DNA of 64,000 bases from assembly GCA_031425275.1 (NCBI GenBank), contig JANPJA010000166.1, forward strand, positions 1 through 64,000. The letters run 5' to 3'. The position numbers were made by a program, and so were the translations under genes. The stretch is from JAIVGV01 sp031425275. Lineage in GTDB: Bacteria; Acidobacteriota; Blastocatellia; Pyrinomonadales; Pyrinomonadaceae. Under the pieces are notes generated by a model. It saw only the letters and a list, made by a program, of their open reading frames with translations. It did no database searches and was not told where the DNA came from. Below are positions 51,788 through 60,362 of the stretch, one piece after another (position 1 is the stretch's first letter; each line of letters starts with the position of its first letter).

Positions 51788-53344
51788 TCAATCGTGCTTG
51801 GTGATGATGCTGCGGCGGCGTCGGCGCGCGGGCGTGCGCGCGGGGAGCAGACTCTTGTTGCGGTTCTTCAAACGCCAATTCAGAGACTCGTGGTGGCGGA
51901 AGCCGAGGAGGCGGGCGGCGCGCGAGACGCTGCCGCCCGCGTCGCGCAGGGCGCGCTCGATCAAGTCCTCCTCGAACCGCCTGATCTCGTCACTGAAAGA
52001 GAAGTCGGCCCACGGGTCTTCCGCGGAATCCGCGCCGCGCTTGAAATTCTCCGGCGCGTTTTCGGCCGCGCCCGTCCGGGCCGCTTCCGGCCGCGCGTCC
52101 GCGTCGGACGTGACGAGTTTGAGCGCGGCCGCGCGCAGGCGCGAGAGGGCCTGCCGCGACTGTGTGCGCGCGAGAAGGTGATCGGCCGACGCATAGAGTT
52201 GGCGCGCCTCGCGCGGCGCGAGCCGGTCGTGCAACTCTTCGAGCAAGGTCAGCTCGGCCAGCCCCGCGCCTTCGAGGTTGCCCGCGCCCTCGGCCACTTG
52301 CGCCGCGCGCCGGAGCGCGGCGCGCGCGTCATCGGGTCTGCCGAGTCGGGCCAGCGCGACGCCGTGCGTCGTCAGGGCCTCGGCCAGCAGCGCGTGCTCG
52401 CCGCCGCGTTCGAGCGCGCGGGCCGACGCGCGGGCCGACTTCTCCGCCTCCGCGATCCGGCCCTCGGCGAGGAACACGCGCGCGCGCGTGTCGTCCACCT
52501 GCGCGGCGTGGAGGCCATCGCGCCGGAGCGCGAAGAAGCGGCGCGCGCGGCCCAGATGCTCGTGCGACTCCGCGAACTTGCCCGTCAACAAAAACAACTG
52601 CCCGAGGTTGTTCTCGACGGCCGCCGCATACGCCGCGTGCCCCGCCTCCTCGAAGTGGAAGCTGGCGGCCGCGTACTCGACGAGCGCGCGATCCGTGTAG
52701 TCTTCGCGGCGGGTGTCCGCGCCGAGATCGCGCAGCACGGTCGCCAACTCGTTGTGGAACTTGCCGCGCGGCACGTGGTTCGCGCTGCGCATGAAGAGCG
52801 GCGCGGCCTCCGTCAAAATCCGCAGCGCATCATTGAGGCGTGTGGCCGACTCCTCGACGAGCGCGAGCCGCAGCATCGCCAGCGCGCGCAACTCATCACC
52901 GCCGCCGTCGGCGAGCAGGTCAAGGGCGGAGCCGAGCGTGGCGCGCGCCTCGTCGGACGCGCCCTGCCGCCAGTAGCAGTAGCCGAGTTCGACAAGGGCC
53001 TCGGCCCGTTTCGCCCCGACGCCGAGCGACTCGAAGATCGAGAGCGATTGGCTGATGAGGTTCTTGGCCCGCTCCTGTGCGTCGCCGAGTTGGCGGGTGC
53101 TGCCGAGCCATCCCGTTAATGCCCCGGCGCGCAGCAACACTTCTGCTCTCGCGCGGCGACCCAACCCCTCGGTCACGGGCGCTTGACTCGCCCCGTCCCA
53201 GAGAGGCCCGAGCGCCCCGGCCGCGGCGTCGAAGTCGCCCGACTCTTCGAAAGCTTTAGCCGTTTCGCATCTTCCGATGGCCGCCTCGTCGCCTTCGACG
53301 GAGAGTGTGCCGTCCGGCCGTCTGGCCGTCTCGGTTAAGTTCAT
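51788..53344 (-). CDS. TPR protein with C-terminal Fis-type helix-turn-helix
   Basis: 518 aa from ATG 53344 (AAAGGT upstream); an ATG at 53365 is a weaker alternative. The long helical TPR region (~20-440; EVLLRAGALTGWLGSTRQLGDAQERAKNLISQSL, YAAAVENNLGQLFLLTGKFAESHEHLGRARRFF) ends in a Fis-like helix-turn-helix at ~455-505 (LIERALRDAGGSVSRAARLLGF). There is no AAA+ or receiver domain, so it is not a classical RpoN activator. It resembles TPR-sensing transcription factors. It is divergent from a polyproline small-peptide gene, which it may regulate. Confidence 0.78.
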   Translation of the reverse strand: MNLTETARRPDGTLSVEGDEAAIGRCETAKAFEESGDFDAAAGALGPLWDGASQAPVTEGLGRRARAEVLLRAGALTGWLGSTRQLGDAQERAKNLISQSLSIFESLGVGAKRAEALVELGYCYWRQGASDEARATLGSALDLLADGGGDELRALAMLRLALVEESATRLNDALRILTEAAPLFMRSANHVPRGKFHNELATVLRDLGADTRREDYTDRALVEYAAASFHFEEAGHAAYAAAVENNLGQLFLLTGKFAESHEHLGRARRFFALRRDGLHAAQVDDTRARVFLAEGRIAEAEKSARASARALERGGEHALLAEALTTHGVALARLGRPDDARAALRRAAQVAEGAGNLEGAGLAELTLLEELHDRLAPREARQLYASADHLLARTQSRQALSRLRAAALKLVTSDADARPEAARTGAAENAPENFKRGADSAEDPWADFSFSDEIRRFEEDLIERALRDAGGSVSRAARLLGFRHHESLNWRLKNRNKSLLPARTPARRRRRSIITKHD

Positions 53345-53482
53345 GAGAAAATTACCTTTCTGCATTCTGCTGATTAACTTGCACGCCCGGCGCGGCTTTA
53401 CCTATGATGCCGCTGCGACCCGCCGTTATCAAATACTCGAAACGGCCCTGCCCCCGACTAAAAGTTCTAGAGGAGAAAACAA

Positions 53483-53728
53483 ATGAAACAGCTTCAACAA
53501 CTCAGCGCCGCACTCGTTCTCACGCTCGTAATGTCAGCCGCCGCGATTGCCGACGGCACGATCCACACTGGGACGCCGCCGCCCCCGCCGCCGCCGCCGC
53601 CGATGATTAAATCCGAGTCGGCCGCGCCGGCCGCGCCCGAAGCCGTGACGGGCGAAGAGCCTTCGATCTTCGAGGCCGCGACCGCCGCCGCGCTCAACAT
53701 GCTGCGAGACATGCTCACACTGTTCTAA
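53483..53728 (+). CDS. Small exported polyproline peptide
   Basis: 81 aa. The start has AGAGGAGAAAAC upstream. A signal peptide (~1-23, ending AIADG) is followed by HTGTPPPPPPPPP and a helical C-terminus (SIFEAATAAALNMLRDMLTLF). The mature form would be ~57 aa. I recognise no family. Its position divergent from the TPR/Fis regulator recalls regulator-peptide pairs, but a signalling role is only inference. Confidence 0.65.
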   Translation: MKQLQQLSAALVLTLVMSAAAIADGTIHTGTPPPPPPPPPMIKSESAAPAAPEAVTGEEPSIFEAATAAALNMLRDMLTLF

Positions 53729-54015
53729 AAGAACTTTCGTGAAATAACCGCACACCCTTTGCCGCCGTGAATATCGGGCGGCGCGGGGCGGTGTGCGCGC
53801 GAGGAGCCGGAAGGACACAGCCACGTTGACGCCGAGGGGAGGCGACCGCCGCAAAGGTTAGCCGACAATGCGCGCGCGGGTCAACGCCCATTCGCGTCTC
53901 GGCCACGCGCCGGCTCTCGATGTGCGCGTATGTGCGCGGCGCGCGCTTTCGTAGTAAAATGCGAAATCCGCAAAACTTCTCCCGTGACAACTTGAAGCGA
54001 AGGGAATCACGATTG

Positions 54016-55923
54016 ATGTCGCACCGACAGACGGCCTCGCTCGCGCTCGCGTTCGCGCTGATCTTATCCGCCCTGACCGGCGCCACGCCCGCGCGGCCAC
54101 AACCCGACGGCCGCGCCGCGGGTCAGTCGCCACAGCAGCAAAACCCCGCGCCGAATCCCGCGCCCGTCATCTCCTACACGGTCTCGATGCCCGAGCCGAA
54201 CACGCACCTGCTGCAAGTGAGTTTGCGCGTGCGCGCCGCGCGCGGCGCGAGTCTCCCGGCGCAACTCGATCTCGTGATGCCCGTCTGGACGCCCGGCTCG
54301 TATCTGGTGCGCGAGTACGCGCGCCACGTGCAAGACTTCGCGGCGGGCGACGCCGACAAACGCCCGCTCGCGTGGCGCAAGACGAACAAGAACACGTGGC
54401 GCGTCGAGACGGCGGGCGGGCGCGAGGCGGTCGCGACCTACGCCGTCTATGCCAACGATCTGAGCGTGCGGACGAACGAGTTGACCGACCGCCGCGCCTT
54501 CTGGAACAACGCCGCGACGCTGATGTACGTGGACGGCCACCTCGGCGCGCCCTCGACGCTGCAAGTCGTGCCCCACGGCGGGTGGAAAATCGCGACGGGC
54601 CTGCCCGCCGTCCCCGGCGAGCGCAACACCTTCCGCGCCGAGAACTTCGACACCCTCTACGACTCGCCCTTCCTCGTCGCCGATTTCAAATCGTTGACGT
54701 TCGACGTGCGGGGCGTCCCGCACCGCTTCGTCTTCGACGGCGAGGGCAACTACGACCCGGAGCGCATCGGCCGCGACGCGCAGAAGATCGCCGAGACCGC
54801 CGCGCGGATGATGGGCGACGTGCCGTTTCGCGACTACACCTTCCAGTTGATGATTCACCCGACGACGAGCGGCGGACTCGAACACCTTAACTCGACCGCG
54901 CTCATCTGGCGCCGCTTCAATTTCAAACCCGAGACCGCCTACCGCGATTTCCTCGGCCTCGTCGCGCACGAGTATTTCCACGTCTGGAACGTCAAGCGCA
55001 TCCGCCCCGACGCCCTCGGCCCCTTCGACTACACGGGCGAGAACTACACGCGGCTGCTGTGGGTCGCCGAGGGCGTGACGAACTACTACGAGGATTTGCT
55101 CGTGCGCCGCGCCGGGCTGATGACCGACCGCGACTACCTCGCCCGCGTCGCCGCCACGATCCGCACCTTGCAGAACACGCCCGGCCGACTCGAAATGAGC
55201 ATCGAGGAGGCGAGCTTCGATGCGTGGATCAAGTACTACCGGCCCGACGACAACACGATCAACTCTTCCGTCTCTTACTACGACAAGGGCGGCGTCGTCG
55301 CCCTGCTGCTCGACCTCGAAATCCGCCGCCGCACGGCGGGCGCGAAGTCTCTGGACGACGTGATGCGATACCTCTACGCGGAGTTCGCGAAGCAGAGCCG
55401 CAACTTCACGCCCGAAGACTTTCAGCGCGCCGCCGAGCTGGCGGCCGGCGCGAAGCTCGACGACTTCTTCCGCCGCTACGTGCGCGGCCGCGAAGAACTC
55501 GACTACAACGCGGCCCTCAACGCGGCCGGGCTGCAACTCTTAACCGCGGCGGGCGACGCGACCCAAGTACCTTCGCCGCGCCCGCACTTCGGCGCGAATC
55601 TGCGGATGGAGGGCGAGCGGCTGCTCGTCACGAACGTACCCGTGGGGACGCCCGCCTACAACTTCGGCCTCTACCCGGGCGATCAGATCATGGCCGTGGA
55701 CGGCTACCGCGTGAACCTCGACACCTTCGGCGCGCGCCTCCTCGAACGCAAGCCGGGCGACGAAGTGCGCCTCGCAATCTTCCGCGGCGACGAGCTGCGC
55801 ACGCTCACCTTCAAACTCGGCGCGCGCCCCGAAGACAACTACCGCATCGTCCCCGTCAAGAACCCGACGCCCGAACAAACGCGCGTTTACGAGTCGTGGC
55901 TCGCCACGCCGTTCCCGAAGTAG
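54016..55923 (+). CDS. M61-family exported aminopeptidase with PDZ domain
   Basis: 635 aa from ATG 54016 with AAGGG upstream; the reading frame upstream to 53920 is not a plausible N-terminus. A signal peptide (~1-27) is followed by a Pro/Gln-rich linker, an N-terminal beta domain (ISYTVSMPEPNTHLLQVSLRV) and the gluzincin domain with VAHEYFHVWN (His318, Glu319, His322). The C-terminal PDZ domain is at ~525-605 (LVTNVPVGTPAYNFGLYPGDQIMAVDGYRV). It is a periplasmic glycyl aminopeptidase-like enzyme that should remove N-terminal residues from peptides. Confidence 0.9.
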   Translation: MSHRQTASLALAFALILSALTGATPARPQPDGRAAGQSPQQQNPAPNPAPVISYTVSMPEPNTHLLQVSLRVRAARGASLPAQLDLVMPVWTPGSYLVREYARHVQDFAAGDADKRPLAWRKTNKNTWRVETAGGREAVATYAVYANDLSVRTNELTDRRAFWNNAATLMYVDGHLGAPSTLQVVPHGGWKIATGLPAVPGERNTFRAENFDTLYDSPFLVADFKSLTFDVRGVPHRFVFDGEGNYDPERIGRDAQKIAETAARMMGDVPFRDYTFQLMIHPTTSGGLEHLNSTALIWRRFNFKPETAYRDFLGLVAHEYFHVWNVKRIRPDALGPFDYTGENYTRLLWVAEGVTNYYEDLLVRRAGLMTDRDYLARVAATIRTLQNTPGRLEMSIEEASFDAWIKYYRPDDNTINSSVSYYDKGGVVALLLDLEIRRRTAGAKSLDDVMRYLYAEFAKQSRNFTPEDFQRAAELAAGAKLDDFFRRYVRGREELDYNAALNAAGLQLLTAAGDATQVPSPRPHFGANLRMEGERLLVTNVPVGTPAYNFGLYPGDQIMAVDGYRVNLDTFGARLLERKPGDEVRLAIFRGDELRTLTFKLGARPEDNYRIVPVKNPTPEQTRVYESWLATPFPK

Positions 55924-55926
55924 AGA

Positions 55927-56057
55927 ATTGTCAGTGGTCAGTGGTCAGTTGTCCGTGGTTTGTGGTTGATAAACTTGAAGGCTAACGACGAAACGCGACG
56001 GCTGCCGCACGACGAACTACTGACCACCGACCACTGACCACTGACCACTGACCACCT
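55927..56057. repeat. Inverted heptamer array (GTCAGTG family)
   Basis: Tandem GTCAGTG units (55930-55968) face complementary ACTGACC/CACTGACC units (56016-56057). It occupies the region between the M61 peptidase stop and the start of the SDR gene and can form a long hairpin. Confidence 0.85.
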
Positions 56058-56060
56058 TTT

Positions 56061-56804
56061 ATGACCTTCGACGGCCGAGTGGCACTCGTAACGGGCGGCG
56101 CGTCAGGGATCGGGCGCGCGTGCGCCCTGGAGTTCGCGCGCGGCGGCGCGGCGGTCGCGGTCGCCGACATCGCGGGCGAAGACTTGATGGGAGAGACCGC
56201 GCGGCTCGTGCGCGAAGCGGGCGGGCGCGTCGTCTGCTTCCACGCCGACGTGTCCGACACGGGGAAGGCCGAGCGCATCGTCGCCGAGACGCGCGCGCGG
56301 CTCGGCGGCTTGGACATTCTCGTCTGCGCGGCGGGCACGACCGAGGACGCGCCCCTCTGGCGCATGACCGAGACGCAGTGGGAGCGCGTCGTGAGCGTGA
56401 ACCTCAAGGGCGCGTTCAACTACCTGCGCGCGGCCGGGCCCGCGATGCGCGCGCAACAACACGGCAAGATCGTCAACGTCTCCTCGGTCGAGGCGCTGCG
56501 CGGCCGCTTCGGCCTCTCGAACTACGCCGCGTCGAAGGCGGGCCTGTTGGGTCTGACGCGCGCGGCGGCCGCCGATCTGGGGCGCGACGGGATCAACGTC
56601 AACGCCGTCGCCCCCGGCTTCATCCGCACGCCCATGACCGAACGGCTGCCCGCCGGAGTTCTGGAAGAGGCCGCGCGCGAGTCGGTCTTCGGCCGCATCG
56701 GCGAGCCGGAAGAAGTCGCCCCGGTCGTCGCCTTCCTCTGCACCGACGCCGCGCGCTACGTCACCGGCGAGGTGGTTAGGGTTGACGGCGGGCAGATGCT
56801 TTAA
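56061..56804 (+). CDS. SDR-family oxidoreductase, FabG-like
   Basis: 247 aa. Classical SDR motifs are TGGASGIGRA (NAD(P) binding), NAG-type AAG in LVCAAGT, catalytic Ser in VNVSSVEA, and YAASK (Tyr and Lys). The C-terminal VTGEVVRVDGGQML is typical of 3-oxoacyl-ACP reductase-like enzymes. It likely reduces a keto or hydroxyacyl thioester. It sits between heptamer arrays and before an enoyl-CoA hydratase-family gene on the same strand, so the pair may act on the same CoA intermediates. Substrate unknown. Confidence 0.85.
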   Translation: MTFDGRVALVTGGASGIGRACALEFARGGAAVAVADIAGEDLMGETARLVREAGGRVVCFHADVSDTGKAERIVAETRARLGGLDILVCAAGTTEDAPLWRMTETQWERVVSVNLKGAFNYLRAAGPAMRAQQHGKIVNVSSVEALRGRFGLSNYAASKAGLLGLTRAAAADLGRDGINVNAVAPGFIRTPMTERLPAGVLEEAARESVFGRIGEPEEVAPVVAFLCTDAARYVTGEVVRVDGGQML

Positions 56805-56805
56805 G

Positions 56806-56886
56806 CGTGACGGGTGACGGGTAACAGGTGACAAGCAAGGCGGGCTGTCTTATCTTGTCACCTGTTACCCGTTACCCGTTACCGTT
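56806..56886. repeat. Inverted heptamer array (GGTGACG/GGTAACA family)
   Basis: GTGACGGGTGACGGGTAACA on the left is mirrored by TGTTACCCGTTACCCGTTACC on the right, between the SDR and crotonase genes. The architecture is the same as at 55927 and 2296. Confidence 0.85.
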
Positions 56887-56890
56887 TCGC

Positions 56891-57664
56891 ATGGACTACC
56901 AGCACATCCAACTCGCCGTCGAGGATCGCGTCGGGCGGATCAAGTTCGCGCGGCCGCCGCTCAACGTCTTCCACATCGCGATGATGCGCGAGATCACGGC
57001 CGCGCTCGAAGCGTGCGCGCGCGAGCGCGAGATGGTGGCGGTGGTGTTCGAGGCGGCCGACGGCGTGCGCGCCTTCAGCGCGGGCGTGGCAATCGAGGAG
57101 CACGCCGCCGAGACCATCTACCAGATGCTCGAATCCTTCCACGACATCTTCCGCGCGCTCGAAGTGATGGCGAAGCCGACGGTCGGGGTGGTGGACGGCG
57201 CGGCCCTCGGCGGCGGGTGCGAGCTGGTCGCGGCGTGCGACGTGGTCATCGCGAGCGAGCGCGCGCGCTTCGGCCAGCCGGAGATCAAGCTCGGCGTCTT
57301 CCCGCCCGTCGCCGCGATCCTGCTGCCGCGAGTGATCGGCGACAAGCGCGCGCGAGAGCTCGTCCTGACGGGCGAACTGTTCGACGCGCCCGAGGCCCTG
57401 CGGCTGGGACTCGCGAGCTACGGGGTCAACTCCGCCGGTCTCGAAGCGAAGTTGCAGGAAGTCCTCGGCCGCTTCCGCGAACTCTCCGCGCCCGCCCTCG
57501 AAGCGACGCGGCGCGCGCTCGACGTGGGCCGCGGGTGGAGCTTCGAGGAGACTTTGAAGCGCGTCGAAAATCTTTATCTCAACGAGTTGATGAAAACCGA
57601 AGACGCGGCCGAGGGCGTGCGCGCGTTCACGGAGAAGCGCAAGCCGGTCTGGCGCAACCGCTGA
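56891..57664 (+). CDS. Enoyl-CoA hydratase/isomerase-family protein
   Basis: 257 aa from ATG 56891. The crotonase fold has the oxyanion-hole region GVDGAALGGGCELVAACD and the loop ARFGQPEIKLGVFPPVAAILLPR. The N-terminus VGRIKFARPPLNVFHIAMMREI resembles cyclohexa-1,5-dienecarbonyl-CoA hydratase-type members, but I cannot assign the substrate. The second usual Glu is replaced around QPEIKLG, so the catalysed step may differ from enoyl-CoA hydration. It probably acts with the SDR gene upstream. Confidence 0.8.
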   Translation: MDYQHIQLAVEDRVGRIKFARPPLNVFHIAMMREITAALEACAREREMVAVVFEAADGVRAFSAGVAIEEHAAETIYQMLESFHDIFRALEVMAKPTVGVVDGAALGGGCELVAACDVVIASERARFGQPEIKLGVFPPVAAILLPRVIGDKRARELVLTGELFDAPEALRLGLASYGVNSAGLEAKLQEVLGRFRELSAPALEATRRALDVGRGWSFEETLKRVENLYLNELMKTEDAAEGVRAFTEKRKPVWRNR

Positions 57665-57706
57665 TCGAACATTCGTTACGCCGATCAACCTGAGAGGACT
57701 CCGGCC

Positions 57707-58060
57707 GTGCGGGAAATACAATTCGAGCAGGTCTGGTATCGGCCCGACGAGAGCCGCTGGCGCGACATGGAGTTCGTGGCCTACAGGGATTCGGGGAGGC
57801 TTGTGGTGCGCGCCGACTCGTTGGAGTTTTACGGGAAGGCGGCGGGCGTCGTGCGCGTCGCGGGCGTGCGAGGCGTCCGGGTCGTCAAGCAGGGGCGCGA
57901 CTTCATTAACGACTGGGTGAGGATCGACTACGGCGAAGCGGCGGCGACGCCCGCGACCACGGCCTTCTTCGCCGACGGCAGTTGGCTCGGCTGGGGCGGC
58001 ATTCTCGGCGGCACGCGCCGCATCTACGAAGCCGTGAGACACCTCGCAAGATCGACGTGA
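57707..58060 (+). CDS. Hypothetical small protein
   Basis: 117 aa from a GTG start, with GAGAGG about 10 nt upstream. It is a beta-rich protein with alternating strands (DMEFVAYRDSGRLVVRADSLEFYGK, VVRVAGVRGVRVVKQGRDFINDWVRIDYG) and a Gly-rich end (GSWLGWGGILGGTRRIYEAV). The sequence suggests a PH-like barrel, but I recognise no family. It lies between the crotonase and SIMPL genes on the same strand. Confidence 0.6.
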   Translation: MREIQFEQVWYRPDESRWRDMEFVAYRDSGRLVVRADSLEFYGKAAGVVRVAGVRGVRVVKQGRDFINDWVRIDYGEAAATPATTAFFADGSWLGWGGILGGTRRIYEAVRHLARST

Positions 58061-58103
58061 CGTGTCCGTTCAAGCCGCCGAACACGTGAAGGAGTGGCGA
58101 AGC

Positions 58104-59021
58104 ATGAAAAGAACTCTCGGCGTTTGTTTGATCTTCGCGGCCGCGTGCGTCGCGGCCCGCGCGCAGGCGAGCGGCAACGTCGGATACGCGCAGGGCGGCG
58201 GCAGCGGTCGCGCGGAGCAGAACGAGCGGGCCAAGCGCGTGCTGGGAGAGCGCGACGTGCCGCCGTCGGCGACGACCATGTTCGTGGACGCGAGCGTGCT
58301 GATGAACGTCCGGGCGGACGAGCACGTCGCGGTCTTCGGCGTGGCGCAGGAGTGCGCGACCGTCGCCGAGTGTAACCAGAAGATGGACGCCGTGGTCGCG
58401 GGGTTCGCGTCGGAGCTGCGCCGGCTCGGCGTCCGCGCGGAAGACGTGTTCGTCGATTTCGCCGCGCAGAATAAAATCTACGGCTACGCGGTCGAGGGCA
58501 CCATCGCGCGCGAGCGGCTCGTCGGGTTCGAGCTGAAGAAGAACGTCTCGGTGCGCTACAAAGACCGGCTGCTGCTCGACCGGCTGGTCATCGCCGCGTC
58601 GGGCGCGAAGATTTTCGACCTCATCAAGGTGGATTACGTGGTGCGCGACGCGGCGGCCGTGCAGCACAAGTTGATGGAGGAGGCCGCGCGCGTCGTCAAA
58701 GAAAAGGCGGCGCGCTACGAGCGCCTCCTCGGCGTCAAACTCTTACAGCCCGCGCAGGTTTACGCGGAGCGGCCGAGCATCTACTACCCGACCGAGATGT
58801 ACGACTCCTACGCGGCCTACGAGTCCGAGGAGATCGACGCCGACCAGTTCCGCGGCCGCTACACCGTCCACCGCGCGCGTAAGGGCCGGACATTTTTCTT
58901 CAACGCGCTGACGGCCGACGGCTTCGACGCGGTCGTCAACCCCGTCGTCTTAGAGCCGGTCGTGCAGTTCACGCTCTACCTCAAACTGAAGTACGAGATC
59001 GAAGGCGCGAAGGGGAAGTAG
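58104..59021 (+). CDS. SIMPL-domain exported protein
   Basis: 305 aa from ATG 58104 with GAAGGAG upstream. The signal peptide (~1-22) is followed by a SIMPL/DUF541-like domain. Typical elements are ADEHVAVFGVAQECATVAECNQKMDAVVAGF, LRRLGVRAEDVFVDF and a repeated beta-alpha unit. Such proteins are exported and of poorly known function, and may have a stress-related role. It starts 43 nt after the previous stop and is followed after 13 nt by the peptidase-like gene. Confidence 0.75.
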   Translation: MKRTLGVCLIFAAACVAARAQASGNVGYAQGGGSGRAEQNERAKRVLGERDVPPSATTMFVDASVLMNVRADEHVAVFGVAQECATVAECNQKMDAVVAGFASELRRLGVRAEDVFVDFAAQNKIYGYAVEGTIARERLVGFELKKNVSVRYKDRLLLDRLVIAASGAKIFDLIKVDYVVRDAAAVQHKLMEEAARVVKEKAARYERLLGVKLLQPAQVYAERPSIYYPTEMYDSYAAYESEEIDADQFRGRYTVHRARKGRTFFFNALTADGFDAVVNPVVLEPVVQFTLYLKLKYEIEGAKGK

Positions 59022-59034
59022 GCGCGGGGCGCGA

Positions 59035-60093
59035 ATGGGCGAGAGAGGGAGAACACGTTTGACGGATGTTGCGCGCGGCGCGGGGCCGAGGAGCGGGGCG
59101 CACTCGCGCGGCGTGATGCCTCGCCCGCGCGGGGCGGAAGCTCGCGGCCGTGTGTCGTTGAGTCGGCTGAGGGCCGTGCTGATTTTCGTCGCGTGCGGCG
59201 CGGCGGGGTGGGCGGGCGCGGGTGTCGGGGCGGCGCAAGGCGGGGCGCGCGGGGCGGTCGCGCCGGGGGCGCGCGTCGAGAGGGCAGGCGAGGCCGACCG
59301 GTTCATCGAGCGCGCGGCGGCGGCCGTCTGCGTCGAGCGCGAACTCGACCCGCGAGGGAGCACCCCGATTGACGTGATGCAGGCGCGGCCCTCGCTCCCC
59401 ACCCGCCACCCGGAGGTCTTGGCGGGCGCGCGGCGGGCCGACTTGTTGCTCGCGGCGGCGAAGGAGCTGACGGGCGAAACTTTGCTCGGCCTGATGCGCG
59501 AGCACAACATCGCGCCGGCCGCGCGCCGCGCGGCGCTGCGTCGCGTCGCGCTGGTGCGGCGCGTGCGGCCCGACGTGGAGCTGCGCGACAACGCCTCGGT
59601 CTTCTTCGACGACCCGCGCACGATCCGCTTCGGCACTCTCTTCCTCGCGGGCCTGCGCTCGGACGAGGGGGTCTTGAGCGTGCTGGCGCACGAGCTGGTT
59701 CACGTGGCCGACGGGCCGAACGGCGCGCTCGCCGCGCTCTTCCGCCGCGTCGGCGGCCGCGCGTCGGCGCACGCGGGCCGTCTGAGCGCGCGCCGCGCCG
59801 AAGAGTTGACGTGCGATCTCGTGGGGGTGCGGGCCGTGCGCCTGTACGTCGCGCGCAACTCGTCGGAGGAGCCGTTGGCGCGACGCGCGGCCCGCGCCGT
59901 CGAGCACAACTGCGTCGAGCGCGACGAGACGGACATCTCCCACCTCTCGCCGCGCGAGACCCTGCGCGCCCTGCTCGCGCTCGACCCCGAGTTCGCGGCC
60001 GAGATCACGGGCGAAGCGGGGCCGGAGGCTGTCGTCGCCCCGCTCAACCACACGCGCCCGCCGACACCCGCCCCGACGCCGCCAAACTTCTAG
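59035..60093 (+). CDS. Putative exported zinc peptidase (HELVH)
   Basis: 352 aa. An Arg-rich N-terminus precedes a hydrophobic segment at ~47-66 (VLIFVACGAAGWAGAGVGAA), so this is a long signal or anchor, and ATG 59116 is a possible alternative start. The LAHELVHVADG motif (His219-His223) is zincin-like, and EELTCDLVGVRAV downstream could supply the third ligand. This is like M48 or a related family, but short and without membrane helices. It is the third gene of a plus-strand cluster with the SIMPL protein. Function inferred from the motif only. Confidence 0.65.
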   Translation: MGERGRTRLTDVARGAGPRSGAHSRGVMPRPRGAEARGRVSLSRLRAVLIFVACGAAGWAGAGVGAAQGGARGAVAPGARVERAGEADRFIERAAAAVCVERELDPRGSTPIDVMQARPSLPTRHPEVLAGARRADLLLAAAKELTGETLLGLMREHNIAPAARRAALRRVALVRRVRPDVELRDNASVFFDDPRTIRFGTLFLAGLRSDEGVLSVLAHELVHVADGPNGALAALFRRVGGRASAHAGRLSARRAEELTCDLVGVRAVRLYVARNSSEEPLARRAARAVEHNCVERDETDISHLSPRETLRALLALDPEFAAEITGEAGPEAVVAPLNHTRPPTPAPTPPNF

Positions 60094-60127
60094 CTCACCT
60101 ATCGGTTGAGTATCAGCGAGCCGGACT

Positions 60128-60224
60128 CACCGCAGAGACGCAGAGAAATCGCAGAGGGCCGCAGAGAAGAAACGGTTTTTCTCTGCGGCCCTCTGCGGCT
60201 TCTCTGCGTCTCTGCGGTGAAGTT
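60128..60224. repeat. CGCAGAGA-family inverted intergenic repeat
   Basis: CACCGCAGAGACGCAGAGAA (60130) is mirrored by its complement TTCTCTGCGTCTCTGCGGTG ending near 60222, with AGAAACGG/TTTTTCTC in the centre. It is a full relative of 3848-3975. Confidence 0.85.
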
Positions 60225-60362
60225 CAACGCACGGCGCACTCAAGGTAAAAACGATCAAAGCCCGCGCCCCGCCGCCCCGCGTTGACACGCCGCGCGCGGC
60301 CTCCCTATCATCTCCCGTTAACTAATCAGTAGGGTCGCCTGAGAAAAATCGTTTCCGCCGGC

